Assembly: GCF_014282275.1 (NCBI RefSeq)
Contig: NZ_VFIA01000019.1
Span: forward strand, 62,001 to 126,000
DNA from: Spirosoma utsteinense
GTDB taxonomy: Bacteria; Bacteroidota; Bacteroidia; Cytophagales; Spirosomataceae
Direction: 5' to 3'
DNA: 64,000 bases
Shown: positions 1-9,600 of the stretch, piece after piece
Numbering within the stretch: position 1 is the first letter of the stretch
Layout of the letters: the number at the start of each line of letters is the position of its first letter
Notes under the pieces: model-generated
Seen by the model: the letters and a program-made list of their open reading frames with translations, nothing else
What the model was told of the DNA's origin: nothing
Databases searched by the model: none
Program-made: the position numbers and the translations under genes

Positions 1-441
1 AATGGCGTGCGTATGGTCGGCCGTTGACACGGTAACCGCATCGATGGATTTACCTTCCTTATCCAGCATTTCACGGAAGTCCTTGTAGCGTTTGGCGTTG
101 GGATGTTTCGTGAAATTTTCCTTGACGCGGGCCAGGCCCCAGTCGACATCGCAAAGAGCCACGATATTGTTGGCCCCGTTGTTGTACGAATTGTTGGTAT
201 CACTAAATCCTTTACCGCCAAAGCCAACGCCGGCAATATTGAGTTTATCGCTGGGAGCAATAAATCCTTTTCCACCGAGCACATGGCGCGGAACAATAAA
301 GAATCCTGCCGTAGCCAGCGCGCCAGCCTGGAGAAACTGCCGACGGCTGGTGCCCATGCCCGTTGTTTCTTTTGACGCCAGCGCATCGTCCTGAGTGCCG
401 GAGCTAGGCTGATGGGGCGCTGAATTATCTGCTTGGTTCAT
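1..441 (-). CDS. Gfo/Idh/MocA family oxidoreductase, N-terminal part (cut by window edge)
   Basis: Reading the minus strand from the ATG at 441 gives an open frame of 147 codons that runs off the left edge, so only the N-terminal third is present. Residues 32-40 read SRRQFLQAG followed by a hydrophobic stretch, a twin-arginine-type export signal. After it comes a Rossmann nucleotide-binding glycine motif (GVGFGGKG, about 71-78), then an acidic residue pattern (ALCDVD) and a DAVTVSTADHTHA segment, as seen in secreted Gfo/Idh/MocA dehydrogenases that act on sugars in Bacteroidota. The substrate cannot be told from this part. The gene diverges from the GH20 gene across about 110 bp. Identification as an N-terminal Gfo/Idh/MocA domain is firm; the rest is unseen. 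Confidence 0.9.
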   Translation of the reverse strand, partial: MNQADNSAPHQPSSGTQDDALASKETTGMGTSRRQFLQAGALATAGFFIVPRHVLGGKGFIAPSDKLNIAGVGFGGKGFSDTNNSYNNGANNIVALCDVDWGLARVKENFTKHPNAKRYKDFREMLDKEGKSIDAVTVSTADHTHAI

Positions 442-524
442 GAGAAGTAATAATCAGAGTTTACACCTAAAAGACACCGCGCCGAAAATTTACCCGGCAC
501 CCCCCATGTTTTTCCTATTGGCTT

Positions 525-532
525 TACCTTTG
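525..532 (+). promoter_or_regulatory. Bacteroidota-type -7 element for the hexosaminidase gene
   Basis: TACCTTTG matches the Bacteroidota -7 consensus TAnnTTTG and lies 20 nt before the ATG at 553. No good TTTG -33 box is visible at the usual spacing, so this is a partial match. Confidence 0.4.
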
Positions 533-552
533 ATCCCCCTAAACCATTCTTA

Positions 553-2400
553 ATGAAAAAAATAGTCTTTCTGCTGCTGCTAAGTTGCCCGGTGCTGGCT
601 CAGTCTGTTTCTGTTCCAGCCCTTATTCCGGTTCCGCAAACTCTCGAACCGGGTAGAGGTTCCTTTGTCATCACGTCCCAGACCCGCCTGAATATCCTGA
701 CACCCGTTCTTGCCGTGCGCCGGATGGTGACAGATAACCTGCCCGGCATCCCCATCAGCGACCGGAACATACCTAAAAGCCGTCCTATCACCGTCCGGCT
801 GGCAGCAGTAGCCGGGGTTGGACCCGAAGGCTATGACCTGACCGTTACGCCAACGGGTATTCTGCTCACGGCTCCCGAAGCGGCCGGCCTATTTTATGGC
901 TTGCAGACACTACGCCAGTTACTGCCGGTAGCCAATAGCCGAACCGGGCAGTTCGTAACCACCACCAAGGGGCAACGAATACCGGCTCTGCACATCCGCG
1001 ATCAGCCCCGATTTGGCTGGCGGGGGCTGATGCTCGACGTAAGCCGGCACTTCTTCGATAAAGCATTCGTGATGCGCTACATCGACCAGATGGCTCAGTA
1101 CAAATTCAATGTTTTTCACTGGCACCTGACCGACGACCAGGGATGGCGGATCGAGATAAAAAGCCTGCCCCGTCTAACGCAGATAGGGGCGTTCCGCGTG
1201 CCACGGGTAGGGGCGTGGGGCGATATCGAGAACCCGATGCCGGGCGAAGCGTCGTCCTACGGCGGTTACTACACGCAGGATGACATCCGGGAAGTGGTGC
1301 GCTACGCAGCCGACCGGCATATAACCGTTGTGCCTGAGATCGATATGCCTGGCCACATGATGGCGGCCATTGCGGCTTACCCGGAGCTGACCTGTGGAAA
1401 CAAGCCAGTGCTTATCCCGACAAACGGTAAATTTTATAAACTCGAAGATAACAACCTCAATCCCTGCGAAGACAGCACGTTTCTGTTCGTTGATAAGGTA
1501 CTCACGGAGGTGGCCGCCCTGTTCCCGGGACCGTATATCCACGTAGGGGGCGACGAAGCGTTCAAAGGGTTCTGGGCGCAGTGTGCCGAGTGTAAACCAC
1601 TGATGGCTGCCAATAATCTTAAAACGGTGGAGGAGTTGCAGAGCTACTTTATCAAGCGCGTGGAGAAGATCGTGCAGGCAAAAGGTAAGAAGCTTATCGG
1701 CTGGGACGAAATTCTGGAAGGTGGACTGGCGCCAAACGCGACGGTGATGAGCTGGCGGGGGATGAAAGGAGGAATCGAAGCGGCCCGGCTGGGACACCCC
1801 GTTATTATGACCCCGGCGCAGTACTGTTACCTGGACCTCTATCAGGGTGAACCCACGGCTGAACCCAGCACCTATAGCATCTGCCGGTTAACCGATTCGT
1901 ATTCGTTTGAGCCCGTCCCTGACAGTGTGCGGGCCGATCTTATTCTGGGTGGTCAGGGAAATTTGTGGACCGAGTCGGTGCCGAGTAGCCGCCATGCGGA
2001 GTACATGACCTGGCCGCGTGCTTTCGCCCTGGCCGATGTACTTTGGTCGCCCAGAGGGCGCAAGAACTGGCCCGACTTTGTGAACCGCGTCGAAGACCAT
2101 TTCCGCCGGTTCGATGCCGCCGGTATTAACTACGCCCGGAGTATGTACAATCCTATTGTTGCCGTGAAACGGCCACCACTGGGTTTTTTCGACATCTTTC
2201 TAAGCCACGAATTACCCGACGCCTTCCTGTACTATACCACCGATAACACCCTTCCGGATGATCGATCACCCTTGTACACCAAACCATTTCTGATGCCCAA
2301 AGGAGCAGGTGTATTAAAAGTAGTTGCCTATCGAAACGGCAAACCCATTGGCCGGATGGTGGAGTTAACCGTAGCTGATTTACAAAAGCGGATGAAGTAA
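553..2400 (+). CDS. Beta-N-acetylhexosaminidase, glycoside hydrolase family 20
   Basis: Secreted exo-hydrolase that removes terminal N-acetylglucosamine (or GalNAc) from glycans or chito-oligosaccharides. A signal peptide ends near residue 17 (LAQS). A GH20b-type N-terminal domain (about 20-150) precedes the TIM-barrel catalytic domain. The motif HWHLTDDQGWR is at 189-199, and the catalytic Asp-Glu pair is in HVGGDE at 330-335 (D334, E335), as required for the substrate-assisted mechanism using the N-acetyl group. The C-terminal 65 residues resemble the chitobiase/hexosaminidase C-terminal beta domain (YYTTDNTLP). At 615 aa it has a normal full length. NagA, which processes GlcNAc-6-phosphate, is encoded about 40 kb away in this window, so GlcNAc scavenging is plausible. 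Family assignment is firm; the natural substrate is inferred. Confidence 0.95.
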   Translation: MKKIVFLLLLSCPVLAQSVSVPALIPVPQTLEPGRGSFVITSQTRLNILTPVLAVRRMVTDNLPGIPISDRNIPKSRPITVRLAAVAGVGPEGYDLTVTPTGILLTAPEAAGLFYGLQTLRQLLPVANSRTGQFVTTTKGQRIPALHIRDQPRFGWRGLMLDVSRHFFDKAFVMRYIDQMAQYKFNVFHWHLTDDQGWRIEIKSLPRLTQIGAFRVPRVGAWGDIENPMPGEASSYGGYYTQDDIREVVRYAADRHITVVPEIDMPGHMMAAIAAYPELTCGNKPVLIPTNGKFYKLEDNNLNPCEDSTFLFVDKVLTEVAALFPGPYIHVGGDEAFKGFWAQCAECKPLMAANNLKTVEELQSYFIKRVEKIVQAKGKKLIGWDEILEGGLAPNATVMSWRGMKGGIEAARLGHPVIMTPAQYCYLDLYQGEPTAEPSTYSICRLTDSYSFEPVPDSVRADLILGGQGNLWTESVPSSRHAEYMTWPRAFALADVLWSPRGRKNWPDFVNRVEDHFRRFDAAGINYARSMYNPIVAVKRPPLGFFDIFLSHELPDAFLYYTTDNTLPDDRSPLYTKPFLMPKGAGVLKVVAYRNGKPIGRMVELTVADLQKRMK

Positions 2401-2408
2401 AAGCTAGT

Positions 2409-2522
2409 TTCCTTACCCCCGGCCCCTCTCCCAAAGGGAGAGGGGTGAAAACCTCCGGATGGAATGCCTGCCGGATGGCCTGCTCCCCTCTCCTTATGGA
2501 AGAGGGGCCGGGGGTGAGGGAA
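2409..2522. repeat. Intergenic inverted repeat, CCCCCGGCCCCTCT type
   Basis: Two arms, about 2410-2431 and 2500-2522, are near-perfect inverted copies built on ACCCCCGGCCCCTCT, with one or two mismatches. Short secondary palindromes lie inside (CCCAAAGGGAGAGGG). The element fills the gap between two convergent genes and could act as a two-way transcription stop. It looks like a dispersed GC-rich palindrome, not a plain terminator, because there is no T-tract. Confidence 0.7.
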
Positions 2523-2529
2523 TTACAAA

Positions 2530-3591
2530 CTACTTCAGAATTGGTTCGAGCGCATCCCGGTTTTCGTTCAGCCAGTCGTGGATGTCGGTGACGATTTCGC
2601 GGATGCCTAGCTGAGGCTCCCAACCCGTGCGCTGTGTAACGTTGGTGTTGTCGGTAATGTAAAGACGGATATCAGCCGCCCGATTCTCGGCGACAGACGT
2701 GATGGGAATCGTTTTGCCCGTCACGTCCTGACAGATGCTCGTCAGTTCCTGCAAGGAAGCACTGCTTTTAACCCCGCCACCCGCGTTCAGGATTTCGCCG
2801 TTCACGGCGTCAAGGTTATGCAGCTCCCAATCAATCAGCCGGTACAGGTCGGCAATGTGGAGCATGTCGCGGGTTTGTTTGCCCGTACCGCCGTATCCAA
2901 TATAAGCCAGCTTCTGCTCGAAATAGTGCTTGGCAATCCAGAGAACCATAACACCCTGATCGACCTTACCCATCTGCCACGGGCCGGTGATGACCCCACA
3001 GCGGTTGATGACCGTTTTTAGGCCATAGAACTCGTTATATTCCTGGATCAGTAATTCCGATGCCAGTTTGGTGGTGCCGTAAAGCGACCGCGCTCCGGTC
3101 AGGGGAAAGTCTTCGGCAATACCCCGCGACGACACACCTGGAACGGGCTGATCGTCGGTGAGGACAAACCGCGTATCGGCTTCGGCGAAGTTGAGCGTCT
3201 CAATCGTTTTGATCGGGTACACCCGGCTCGTCGACAGGAAGATAAAGTTAGCCTTATGTTTGAGGGCGAAGTTGAGACAATTGACCGTCCCGAACAGGTT
3301 TGTGTTGATGAGGTAATCGGGGGTGCCGTCCAGACCAGCCAGAACGCTTGGTTCGGCGGAGGCCTCGATTACCGTATCGACCGCAGGCAAGGCATCAAAA
3401 TCTTCTTTGCTCCGAATATCGCCATGCAGAAATTCGATGCCCGCGGCTTTCAACCGTGACAGGCTTAACTCCGACCCGCGCCGTTTGAGGTTATCAAGCG
3501 CAAAAATCTGGTAAGACGGGTAATTTTTCTTGAGGGAAATGGCCAGCGATGCGCCAACGAATCCGGCTCCGCCGGTAATAAGAATTTTCAT
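2530..3591 (-). CDS. NAD-dependent epimerase/dehydratase, CDP-paratose 2-epimerase-like
   Basis: Extended short-chain dehydrogenase/reductase acting on a nucleotide-activated sugar in the cytoplasm. The NAD-binding GGAGFVG motif is at 7-13, an adenine-site Asp (GDIR) near 57-60, serines at 120-122 and the catalytic Tyr171-Lys175 pair (YGTTK), so the active site is complete. Long-range resemblance (DNLKRRG near 33-39, HGDIRSKEDF, VDQGVMVLW, GKQTRDMLH) points to the CDP-paratose 2-epimerase/tyvelose branch, but UDP-sugar epimerases cannot be excluded. It lies downstream of kup on the same strand, separated by a perfect 17-bp inverted repeat, so co-transcription is doubtful. The superfamily call is firm; the substrate is an inference. 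Confidence 0.85.
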   Translation of the reverse strand: MKILITGGAGFVGASLAISLKKNYPSYQIFALDNLKRRGSELSLSRLKAAGIEFLHGDIRSKEDFDALPAVDTVIEASAEPSVLAGLDGTPDYLINTNLFGTVNCLNFALKHKANFIFLSTSRVYPIKTIETLNFAEADTRFVLTDDQPVPGVSSRGIAEDFPLTGARSLYGTTKLASELLIQEYNEFYGLKTVINRCGVITGPWQMGKVDQGVMVLWIAKHYFEQKLAYIGYGGTGKQTRDMLHIADLYRLIDWELHNLDAVNGEILNAGGGVKSSASLQELTSICQDVTGKTIPITSVAENRAADIRLYITDNTNVTQRTGWEPQLGIREIVTDIHDWLNENRDALEPILK

Positions 3592-3605
3592 AAATTAGAG
3601 TAATG

Positions 3606-3651
3606 CGTAGAGACCGCACCGGGTTGCCGGTCCGCCGGTGCGGTCTCTACG
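3606..3651. repeat. Perfect 17-bp inverted repeat overlapping the kup stop codon
   Basis: Arms 3606-3622 (CGTAGAGACCGCACCGG) and 3635-3651 are exact reverse complements around a 12-nt loop. The right arm includes the kup stop codon (TAG on the minus strand, 3647-3649). There is no T-run on either side, so it is not a canonical Rho-independent terminator. The GTAGAGAC...GTCTCTAC ends resemble dispersed bacterial palindromes. Confidence 0.75.
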
Positions 3652-5590
3652 AAGCTATACGTTTGAGTTTAACATTCTCGACCGGCCGGATAACGAGTGG
3701 GACTTTTTCAATTTTCACCGAGCTGCTATCCAGACCAAACCAGCGGTCTTCGGGGGTGGTGAAGCTTTTGATCGTGAAATAGATATTCATGATGAACCGT
3801 TCGGTGGCGGGCAACTCGTTCTCGAACGACAGGAATTTCTCCAGCACGACAAACCGGAAGTCGCCAATCACGTTCTGGCGGCTAAGCGATTCATAGCGGC
3901 TCGTGATATCCACTTCTTTATTTTTTACCATATCCTCGATCACCTTACGAAAGAACAGGTTGATGCGCTGCTCCACCCGGAAACCAAGACGGAAGGTTAC
4001 TTTGTAGGCATCGTCCGGAGCGATGGTATTCACTTTGTACTCCATTGTATAAGGATCGTCGGTCGTGTCGACGTGAACGAACCAATAGATATCCGCCCGT
4101 TTGGGCCGTTTCTGAAAAATGGAGTAAATAATCTTCGACTCTATCTCCGACTGACGGGCCGCATTGCTCATGAACACCAGGTGGGTCGCATACTTGGGGA
4201 TGCTGATGTCGCGGCTAAGTTCTTTGATCGACTGTGTGTACTGGTCGATACGAACGTATTCGGTCAGGCGGAGTTTAATTTTAAAGGCCTGCAGCCAGAT
4301 GATCATGACGCTGGCCATGACACCCGCAATAAGCACCGATACCCAGCCTCCAACCGGGAATTTGACAAGGTTAGCAACCAGAAAACAGCTTTCCAGGCTG
4401 AGGTAGAAAACCAGGAAGAAGATGACCAGCCAGGCATTGTATTTATGCGAGTACATGTAATAACTGAACAGAATCGTACTCATCATCATGGTCAGCGTAA
4501 TAGCCAGACCATAGGCGGCTTCCATGCGCGTCGATTCCTGAAAATACAGCACTACGGCAATACAGCCGCTATACAGTAACCAGTTTATACTGGGTACGTA
4601 TAGCTGTCCTTTCTGAACACTTGGGTAACGCAGTCGTACTTTCGGCCAGAAGTTAAGCCGGATAGCTTCGCTGATGAGCGTAAACGCACCACTCAGCATG
4701 GCCTGGCTGGCAATGACCGTAGCCGCTGTGGCGATACCGATACCAATGATCAGGAACCACTCTGGCATGAGTTCATAGAACGGGTTACGTTCGCCGAGTG
4801 GCTGGCCTGCCAGTGACTCTACGAAGGCACCCTGCCCGAGATAATTCAGCAGGAGACATGATTTAACGTATATCCAGCTCATCCGAATATTGGCACGGCC
4901 ACAGTGGCCCATGTCGGAGTAGAGCGCTTCGGCACCAGTCGTTGACAGGAATACCGCGCCAAGCAGCCAGAAGGCACCCGGATATTCGGTTAGAAAGCGA
5001 TAGGCATACACAGGGCTGACCGAACTCAGAATGCTCAGATCGTCGGCGATGTTGATAATTCCCAGAACCCCCAGCATGGTGAACCAAACGAGCATGATAG
5101 GGCCAAAAGCGGTACCGACAACGCCTGTGCCGAACGACTGAATCAGGAACAGGAGCGACAGGATGGCAATAACGATCGGGATAATTTCAATGTTCGGATA
5201 CAAAATCCGAAGTCCTTCGACCGCCGACGAGACGGAGATAGGCGGAGTTATGATACTATCAGCCAGCAGGGCACTCCCCCCAATAATAGCGGGGATCGTT
5301 AACCACCGGGCATGCCGCCGGACCAGTGCATACAAGGCAAAAATGCCACCTTCGCCCCGGTTGTCGGCTCGTAGTATAAGTATCACATACTTGATGGTCG
5401 TTTGAAGGGTGATTGTCCAGAAGATACAGGAAAGGGCTCCACGTACCATTTCGGGCTGTATGGGCCTTGTCTGGCCGATAATGGCCTTTAGCACATACAG
5501 GGGCGACGTACCAATATCGCCGTAGATGATGCCCATCGCCACCAGTAAGCCGGCGGCTGTTACGGTGTCTGAATGCTTCTTATCTTCCAT
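3647..5590 (-). CDS. kup: Kup-family potassium uptake transporter
   Basis: Integral inner-membrane K+ uptake protein of the KUP/HAK/KT family, driven by proton symport. The N-terminus carries the family signature GIIYGDIGTSPLYVLKAI (about residues 16-33), followed by about 12 hydrophobic segments to residue 440 and a cytoplasmic C-terminal domain of about 200 residues. The length, 647 aa, is typical. A -7-like TATCTTTG on the minus strand (5637-5644) lies 46 nt upstream of the ATG. The stop codon is embedded in a 17-bp inverted repeat. Other genes nearby have no evident link to potassium. Confidence 0.95.
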   Translation of the reverse strand: MEDKKHSDTVTAAGLLVAMGIIYGDIGTSPLYVLKAIIGQTRPIQPEMVRGALSCIFWTITLQTTIKYVILILRADNRGEGGIFALYALVRRHARWLTIPAIIGGSALLADSIITPPISVSSAVEGLRILYPNIEIIPIVIAILSLLFLIQSFGTGVVGTAFGPIMLVWFTMLGVLGIINIADDLSILSSVSPVYAYRFLTEYPGAFWLLGAVFLSTTGAEALYSDMGHCGRANIRMSWIYVKSCLLLNYLGQGAFVESLAGQPLGERNPFYELMPEWFLIIGIGIATAATVIASQAMLSGAFTLISEAIRLNFWPKVRLRYPSVQKGQLYVPSINWLLYSGCIAVVLYFQESTRMEAAYGLAITLTMMMSTILFSYYMYSHKYNAWLVIFFLVFYLSLESCFLVANLVKFPVGGWVSVLIAGVMASVMIIWLQAFKIKLRLTEYVRIDQYTQSIKELSRDISIPKYATHLVFMSNAARQSEIESKIIYSIFQKRPKRADIYWFVHVDTTDDPYTMEYKVNTIAPDDAYKVTFRLGFRVEQRINLFFRKVIEDMVKNKEVDITSRYESLSRQNVIGDFRFVVLEKFLSFENELPATERFIMNIYFTIKSFTTPEDRWFGLDSSSVKIEKVPLVIRPVENVKLKRIAS

Positions 5591-5636
5591 ATAACAGGCT
5601 TGCGCCTAGTCGCTCCAAGAACGGTATAAAACGGCG

Positions 5637-5644
5637 CAAAGATA
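5637..5644 (-). promoter_or_regulatory. -7-like element upstream of kup
   Basis: On the minus strand this reads TATCTTTG, a full match to TAnnTTTG, 46 nt upstream of the kup start. The matching -33 region (CGTTAA) is weak. Confidence 0.35.
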
Positions 5645-5758
5645 ATCTTTGTTTATATTGATTAACGTGGCGTTCCGGGAAAGTTACCCTTTTGTTAGGC
5701 CGGTCAAAAATCAATTGCCAGACCAGTACGTAACTTTACGAACAGATTATCTTTTTCT

Positions 5759-6526
5759 ATGAAGTTTGGGCGTTTATTTGTGCCCAATTCTATCAACATG
5801 TTCGACCAACGTTCTCCGACGGCTGTTCTGCTGTTTTCGTTGCCTACTACGCTCGCTGCGGCCCGTAAGGGACTGGCCGGGCCACAGGCAGATCGAAACC
5901 GCGCCTTCTGGGGAACGCTGCATCAGCTAACGACGGCTAAAGTCAACGCGGCTGGTCTGCCCTGCATTCGCTCGGGCAGTGTTGTGCCTGCTCCCGATTA
6001 TTCGGCTTCCTTTGGTGAACAGCTACAAACGGCGGTGTCGGCAACGCTGGCGCTGGGCTACGAGCATGTCCTCGTCATTGGGAACGACTGCCCCGACCTG
6101 CGCGTCAACGATCTGCGCGCTGCCGCCAATGCACTGCTTCAGGGACAGCTGCCCGTTGGATACGACCAGCGTGGAGGTGTTTTTTTGTTCGCGCTGGACC
6201 GGCGTTTTTTGTCGGTCGGGTCAACGCCGGAAACGGCTTTGTTCCAAACGCTTCCCTGGCAGACGAGCCAGCTCGGTCTGGCTTTAACGCAGTACCTGGA
6301 TCTTACTTTCGGGCAGGTCGTAAGTCTGTCGGCCGTTCGGGCTGACTGGAATGAGCAGGTCGATATCCGGTCGGGTAACTGGCTGCTGGGCGCTTTTGCC
6401 GGCCTGGCCCACCGCGTGTGGAGCCTGGTTAGCCGATCCTTTCGCCGGTTCACGACGCCCGAATTTCAGTTAAATCTCGCTCCTGTACGTACCGTCTGTC
6501 TGCGTGCCCCACCGGTTGCCGGCTGA
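5759..6526 (+). CDS. DUF2064 (TIGR04282-like) glycosyltransferase-fold protein
   Basis: Cytoplasmic protein of 255 aa with the central signature of DUF2064/TIGR04282 proteins: HVLVIGNDCPDL (about 101-112), where most members have GSDCP, then a Gly-Gly motif in GYDQRGGVFLFAL corresponding to the usual DGGYyLiGL. These proteins have a nucleotidyltransferase/GT-A-like fold and are often called arsenosugar-type glycosyltransferases, with little direct evidence of function. The N-terminal KTRL motif typical of the family is missing here (VLLFSLPTTLAAARKGL), so this is a divergent member. An internal ATG at 5798 (MFDQRSP) is an alternative start closer to the family's usual N-terminus. TAACTTTA at 5731-5738 is a weak -7 candidate. 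Confidence 0.7.
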   Translation: MKFGRLFVPNSINMFDQRSPTAVLLFSLPTTLAAARKGLAGPQADRNRAFWGTLHQLTTAKVNAAGLPCIRSGSVVPAPDYSASFGEQLQTAVSATLALGYEHVLVIGNDCPDLRVNDLRAAANALLQGQLPVGYDQRGGVFLFALDRRFLSVGSTPETALFQTLPWQTSQLGLALTQYLDLTFGQVVSLSAVRADWNEQVDIRSGNWLLGAFAGLAHRVWSLVSRSFRRFTTPEFQLNLAPVRTVCLRAPPVAG

Positions 6527-6627
6527 GCAACCTTCTCTGTATCCTCACGTACTGATCGGGTCGAGGCCATTCCGGGCGAATGGCCTATCGATAGCCCTGC
6601 GCGAAAGCCGGGCTTCAACCAGTTAGT

Positions 6628-6635
6628 TACGTTTC
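6628..6635 (+). promoter_or_regulatory. -7-like element upstream of the Oar-like receptor
   Basis: TACGTTTC differs from TAnnTTTG in one base and lies 28 nt before the ATG at 6664. No convincing -33 box. Confidence 0.25.
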
Positions 6636-6663
6636 ATTCATTCCCAGGTGCCTACTCTATTTC

Positions 6664-9600
6664 ATGAGGAAACTTTTTATGCTTTGGCTCCTTGCGAGTC
6701 TTTCCGTGCGGGCGTTTGCCCAAACGGCCGATCTTGACGTAACCGTTCGCGAACTGACCCGCCAGCAAGCCGCCGTTGGACAAACTATTTATTTGGAAAA
6801 CCCCTCCATTGGCTTTTCGCAGTCGGCCCGGACAGATGCCAATGGGAAAGTGTTGTTTCGGTCGCTTTCCCTAAACGGCACGTATCGCCTGTACACCAAG
6901 GAAAACGACACATACCTGGAAAGCTCAGCCGAAAATATCGATCTGCGGGCCAACTTCAGGCGGGGAGTTACGCTGCTATTACCCACCAAGCGGGAAATTA
7001 ACCTTACCGAAGTGAAGGTCAGCACGAGTGCGTCGCGCATTAACACGACTAACGCGGAAGTATCGTCGGAACTGACGAGCAAACAGGTGGAGGAGCTACC
7101 CGTAGAGGGGCGCGACATTACACGGGTGCTCTATCGCCTGCCCAACGTGAGTCAGGCAACGGGCTTTTTCGCCGAAGCACCAAACGTGAGCATCAACGGG
7201 GCTAATGCCTTGTTCAATAATTACCTGATCGATGGTATGGACAACAACGAGCGGTTCCTGGGTGGGCAGAAATTTGCCATTCCCGTTGGTTTCGTTCGCA
7301 ACGTATCGGTGCTGACCAACAACTACTCGGTCGAGTTTGGTAATACGGGCAACGGGATCGTCAACATCACCAGCAAGTCGGGCAGCAACCAAACAACGGG
7401 CGAAGTATTCCTGCTGTCGCGGCCCGGTGCGGTCATCGATGCCCAGACGAGCTATCCCCTGCGCGACCTGTCGGGTAATCAGGTAAAAGATGGCTTTGCG
7501 CGCTATCAGGGCGGTTTTGGTATCGGTGGGGCACTGGTTAAAAATAAAACGTTCTATTACCTGAACGTAGAACATACGACCGATGTAAAGGATAACCTCC
7601 TAACGTCTCCGCAGCTGGGTGTGAACGAAACCGTACGCGGCACGAACCGCTTTACGTACATTTCGGGCAAGATCGATCAGTTCTGGACCGACCGGTTCAA
7701 ATCGTCACTGCGCGTAAACGTGGGGCAGGTGGCCGTTGGCCGGCAGGCGGGCGGTCTTACAGGCGGCACCACGTTCCCGTCGGCGGCCAACGCGCAGGAT
7801 CGCAATTCGGTCCTGATTGCATCGCGCAATACGTACACAACAGACCGCTTTGCTTCGGAAACCAATGTTCAGTACAGCAGCTTCCGCTGGAACTACGCCC
7901 GGGCCGAAAATCCCGACAGTCCCGATGTTACCGTCCGGGACCCAAGCGGGCAGGGCATTGCCTATATCGGTCATCCCGGCTACCTCTTCGACTCGCATGA
8001 GAACACGGTGCAGGTACAGCAGAAGTTTTCTTTTTACCGGGGTAACCACACATTCCGGGCGGGAGCGGAGGTGATATCGGCGCGGCACCGGCTCTTCGGC
8101 GGTGGCAACCCCAACGGGAGCTATACCGTACAACTCAACGCCGGCCAACTGGCTTCGCTGCGGGAGCGGGGGGTAGGCGCAGCCATCAGCCCGGTCGACC
8201 TGCCGGCCGATGCGCAGGTTGTCGGCTATGCTGTCGAACTGCGCCCGGCCTCGTTCGGAACGACGCAGAATATTTTCACGGCTTACGTCGAAGATCAGAT
8301 TTCGGCTGGACCGCGCCTGAACCTGACGCTTGGGGTTCGGTACGATTATGATAACCTCAGCAAAGGCGGAGCGGCTTCGGGAGATTTTAACAACGTTGCG
8401 CCCCGCGCCAGCGTCAACTACAAACTCACCGGCCGGGCGGCTTTGCGGGGTGGGGTAGGTATCTTCTACGACAAGATACTCTACTCGGTTTATAGCGATG
8501 CGCTGGCTCAGAACAACACGGGAACGGACTTCAAACGCCAGTTGCAGTACTTCGTCGAGACGGGTGCGTTGCCCGCCACCACGAACATCGACCGTGTCAC
8601 CTTCAACGGGAATCAATCGGTTGGAAGCACCAATAACGCGGGGGTGCCGATTCGCTATTTGCAGGGGCCATCGGCCGAAACCTTTGCCGGACAACGGAAC
8701 CTGTTCAGTAGCGAACGCCGGATTCTGAACCCAAACGGTTACGCTAACCCGTACACGTTCCAGTCGACGGTGGGTTACCAGTATCAGGTAAGCGACAAGA
8801 TGCTGTTTTATGCCGATGTGGTTTACAATGAATCCTACAATCTGTTTCGCACGACCAACCTGAACGCCCCCGCTGCCTGGGATTATGCCCTGAGCGCTGA
8901 ACGGGGTATTGCCCGATCGACGGACGCGGCTAACCTGACACGTCCCTTACCGATTGTGAACGGCGCTGGCGTCATCGGCGGGCAAACGCTGACGGGCGTG
9001 GCCCAAAGCGTGGTGATGACTGAAGATAAGGGCTGGTCGCGCTATACGGCCCTGAGTGTAAATCTGCAAAAAGACCGGGCCAGCGACGTGTATGCTTACC
9101 GACTGATCTACACATTGTCCCGGCTCTACAACGATACCGAGGATATCAACTTCCGGGCCATGGATGCCAATAACTTCGCAGCCGAATGGGGGCCATCGGT
9201 CAACGACCGGCGGCACATCATCAACGGTATTTTCAATTACTACATTGGCCAGCGGCTAACCGCGACGGTGGCGGCACTGCTCCAGAGTGGGCAACCTATC
9301 AACCGCATACCAAACGGCGCTAACTACGTCGTGGTCAATCAGAACCTGAACCCCGTACTGAACGGCAACGGTCAGCGAATCACCTCCGCCGATCTCAATG
9401 GCGACGGGACAGCCTTCGGCGATGCGTATAATGGCAGTACCGATCGTCAGCCGGGCGAAAGCCGTAACGCCGACCGGCTACCCTGGTCTAAAGTGGTTGA
9501 CCTGAGTGTTCAGTACAACCTGCCGATCGGGAACGAATCGCGCCGTTTTGAAATTCGGGCCGATGTGTTCAATTTGCTTAATACCAACAATTTGAGTGGT

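Noticed and set aside
1174-1797. 207-codon minus-strand ORF inside the hexosaminidase gene
   Set aside because: It is antisense to strongly conserved GH20 catalytic sequence, its translation shows no domain, and its length is expected from the GC-rich codon pattern of the gene.
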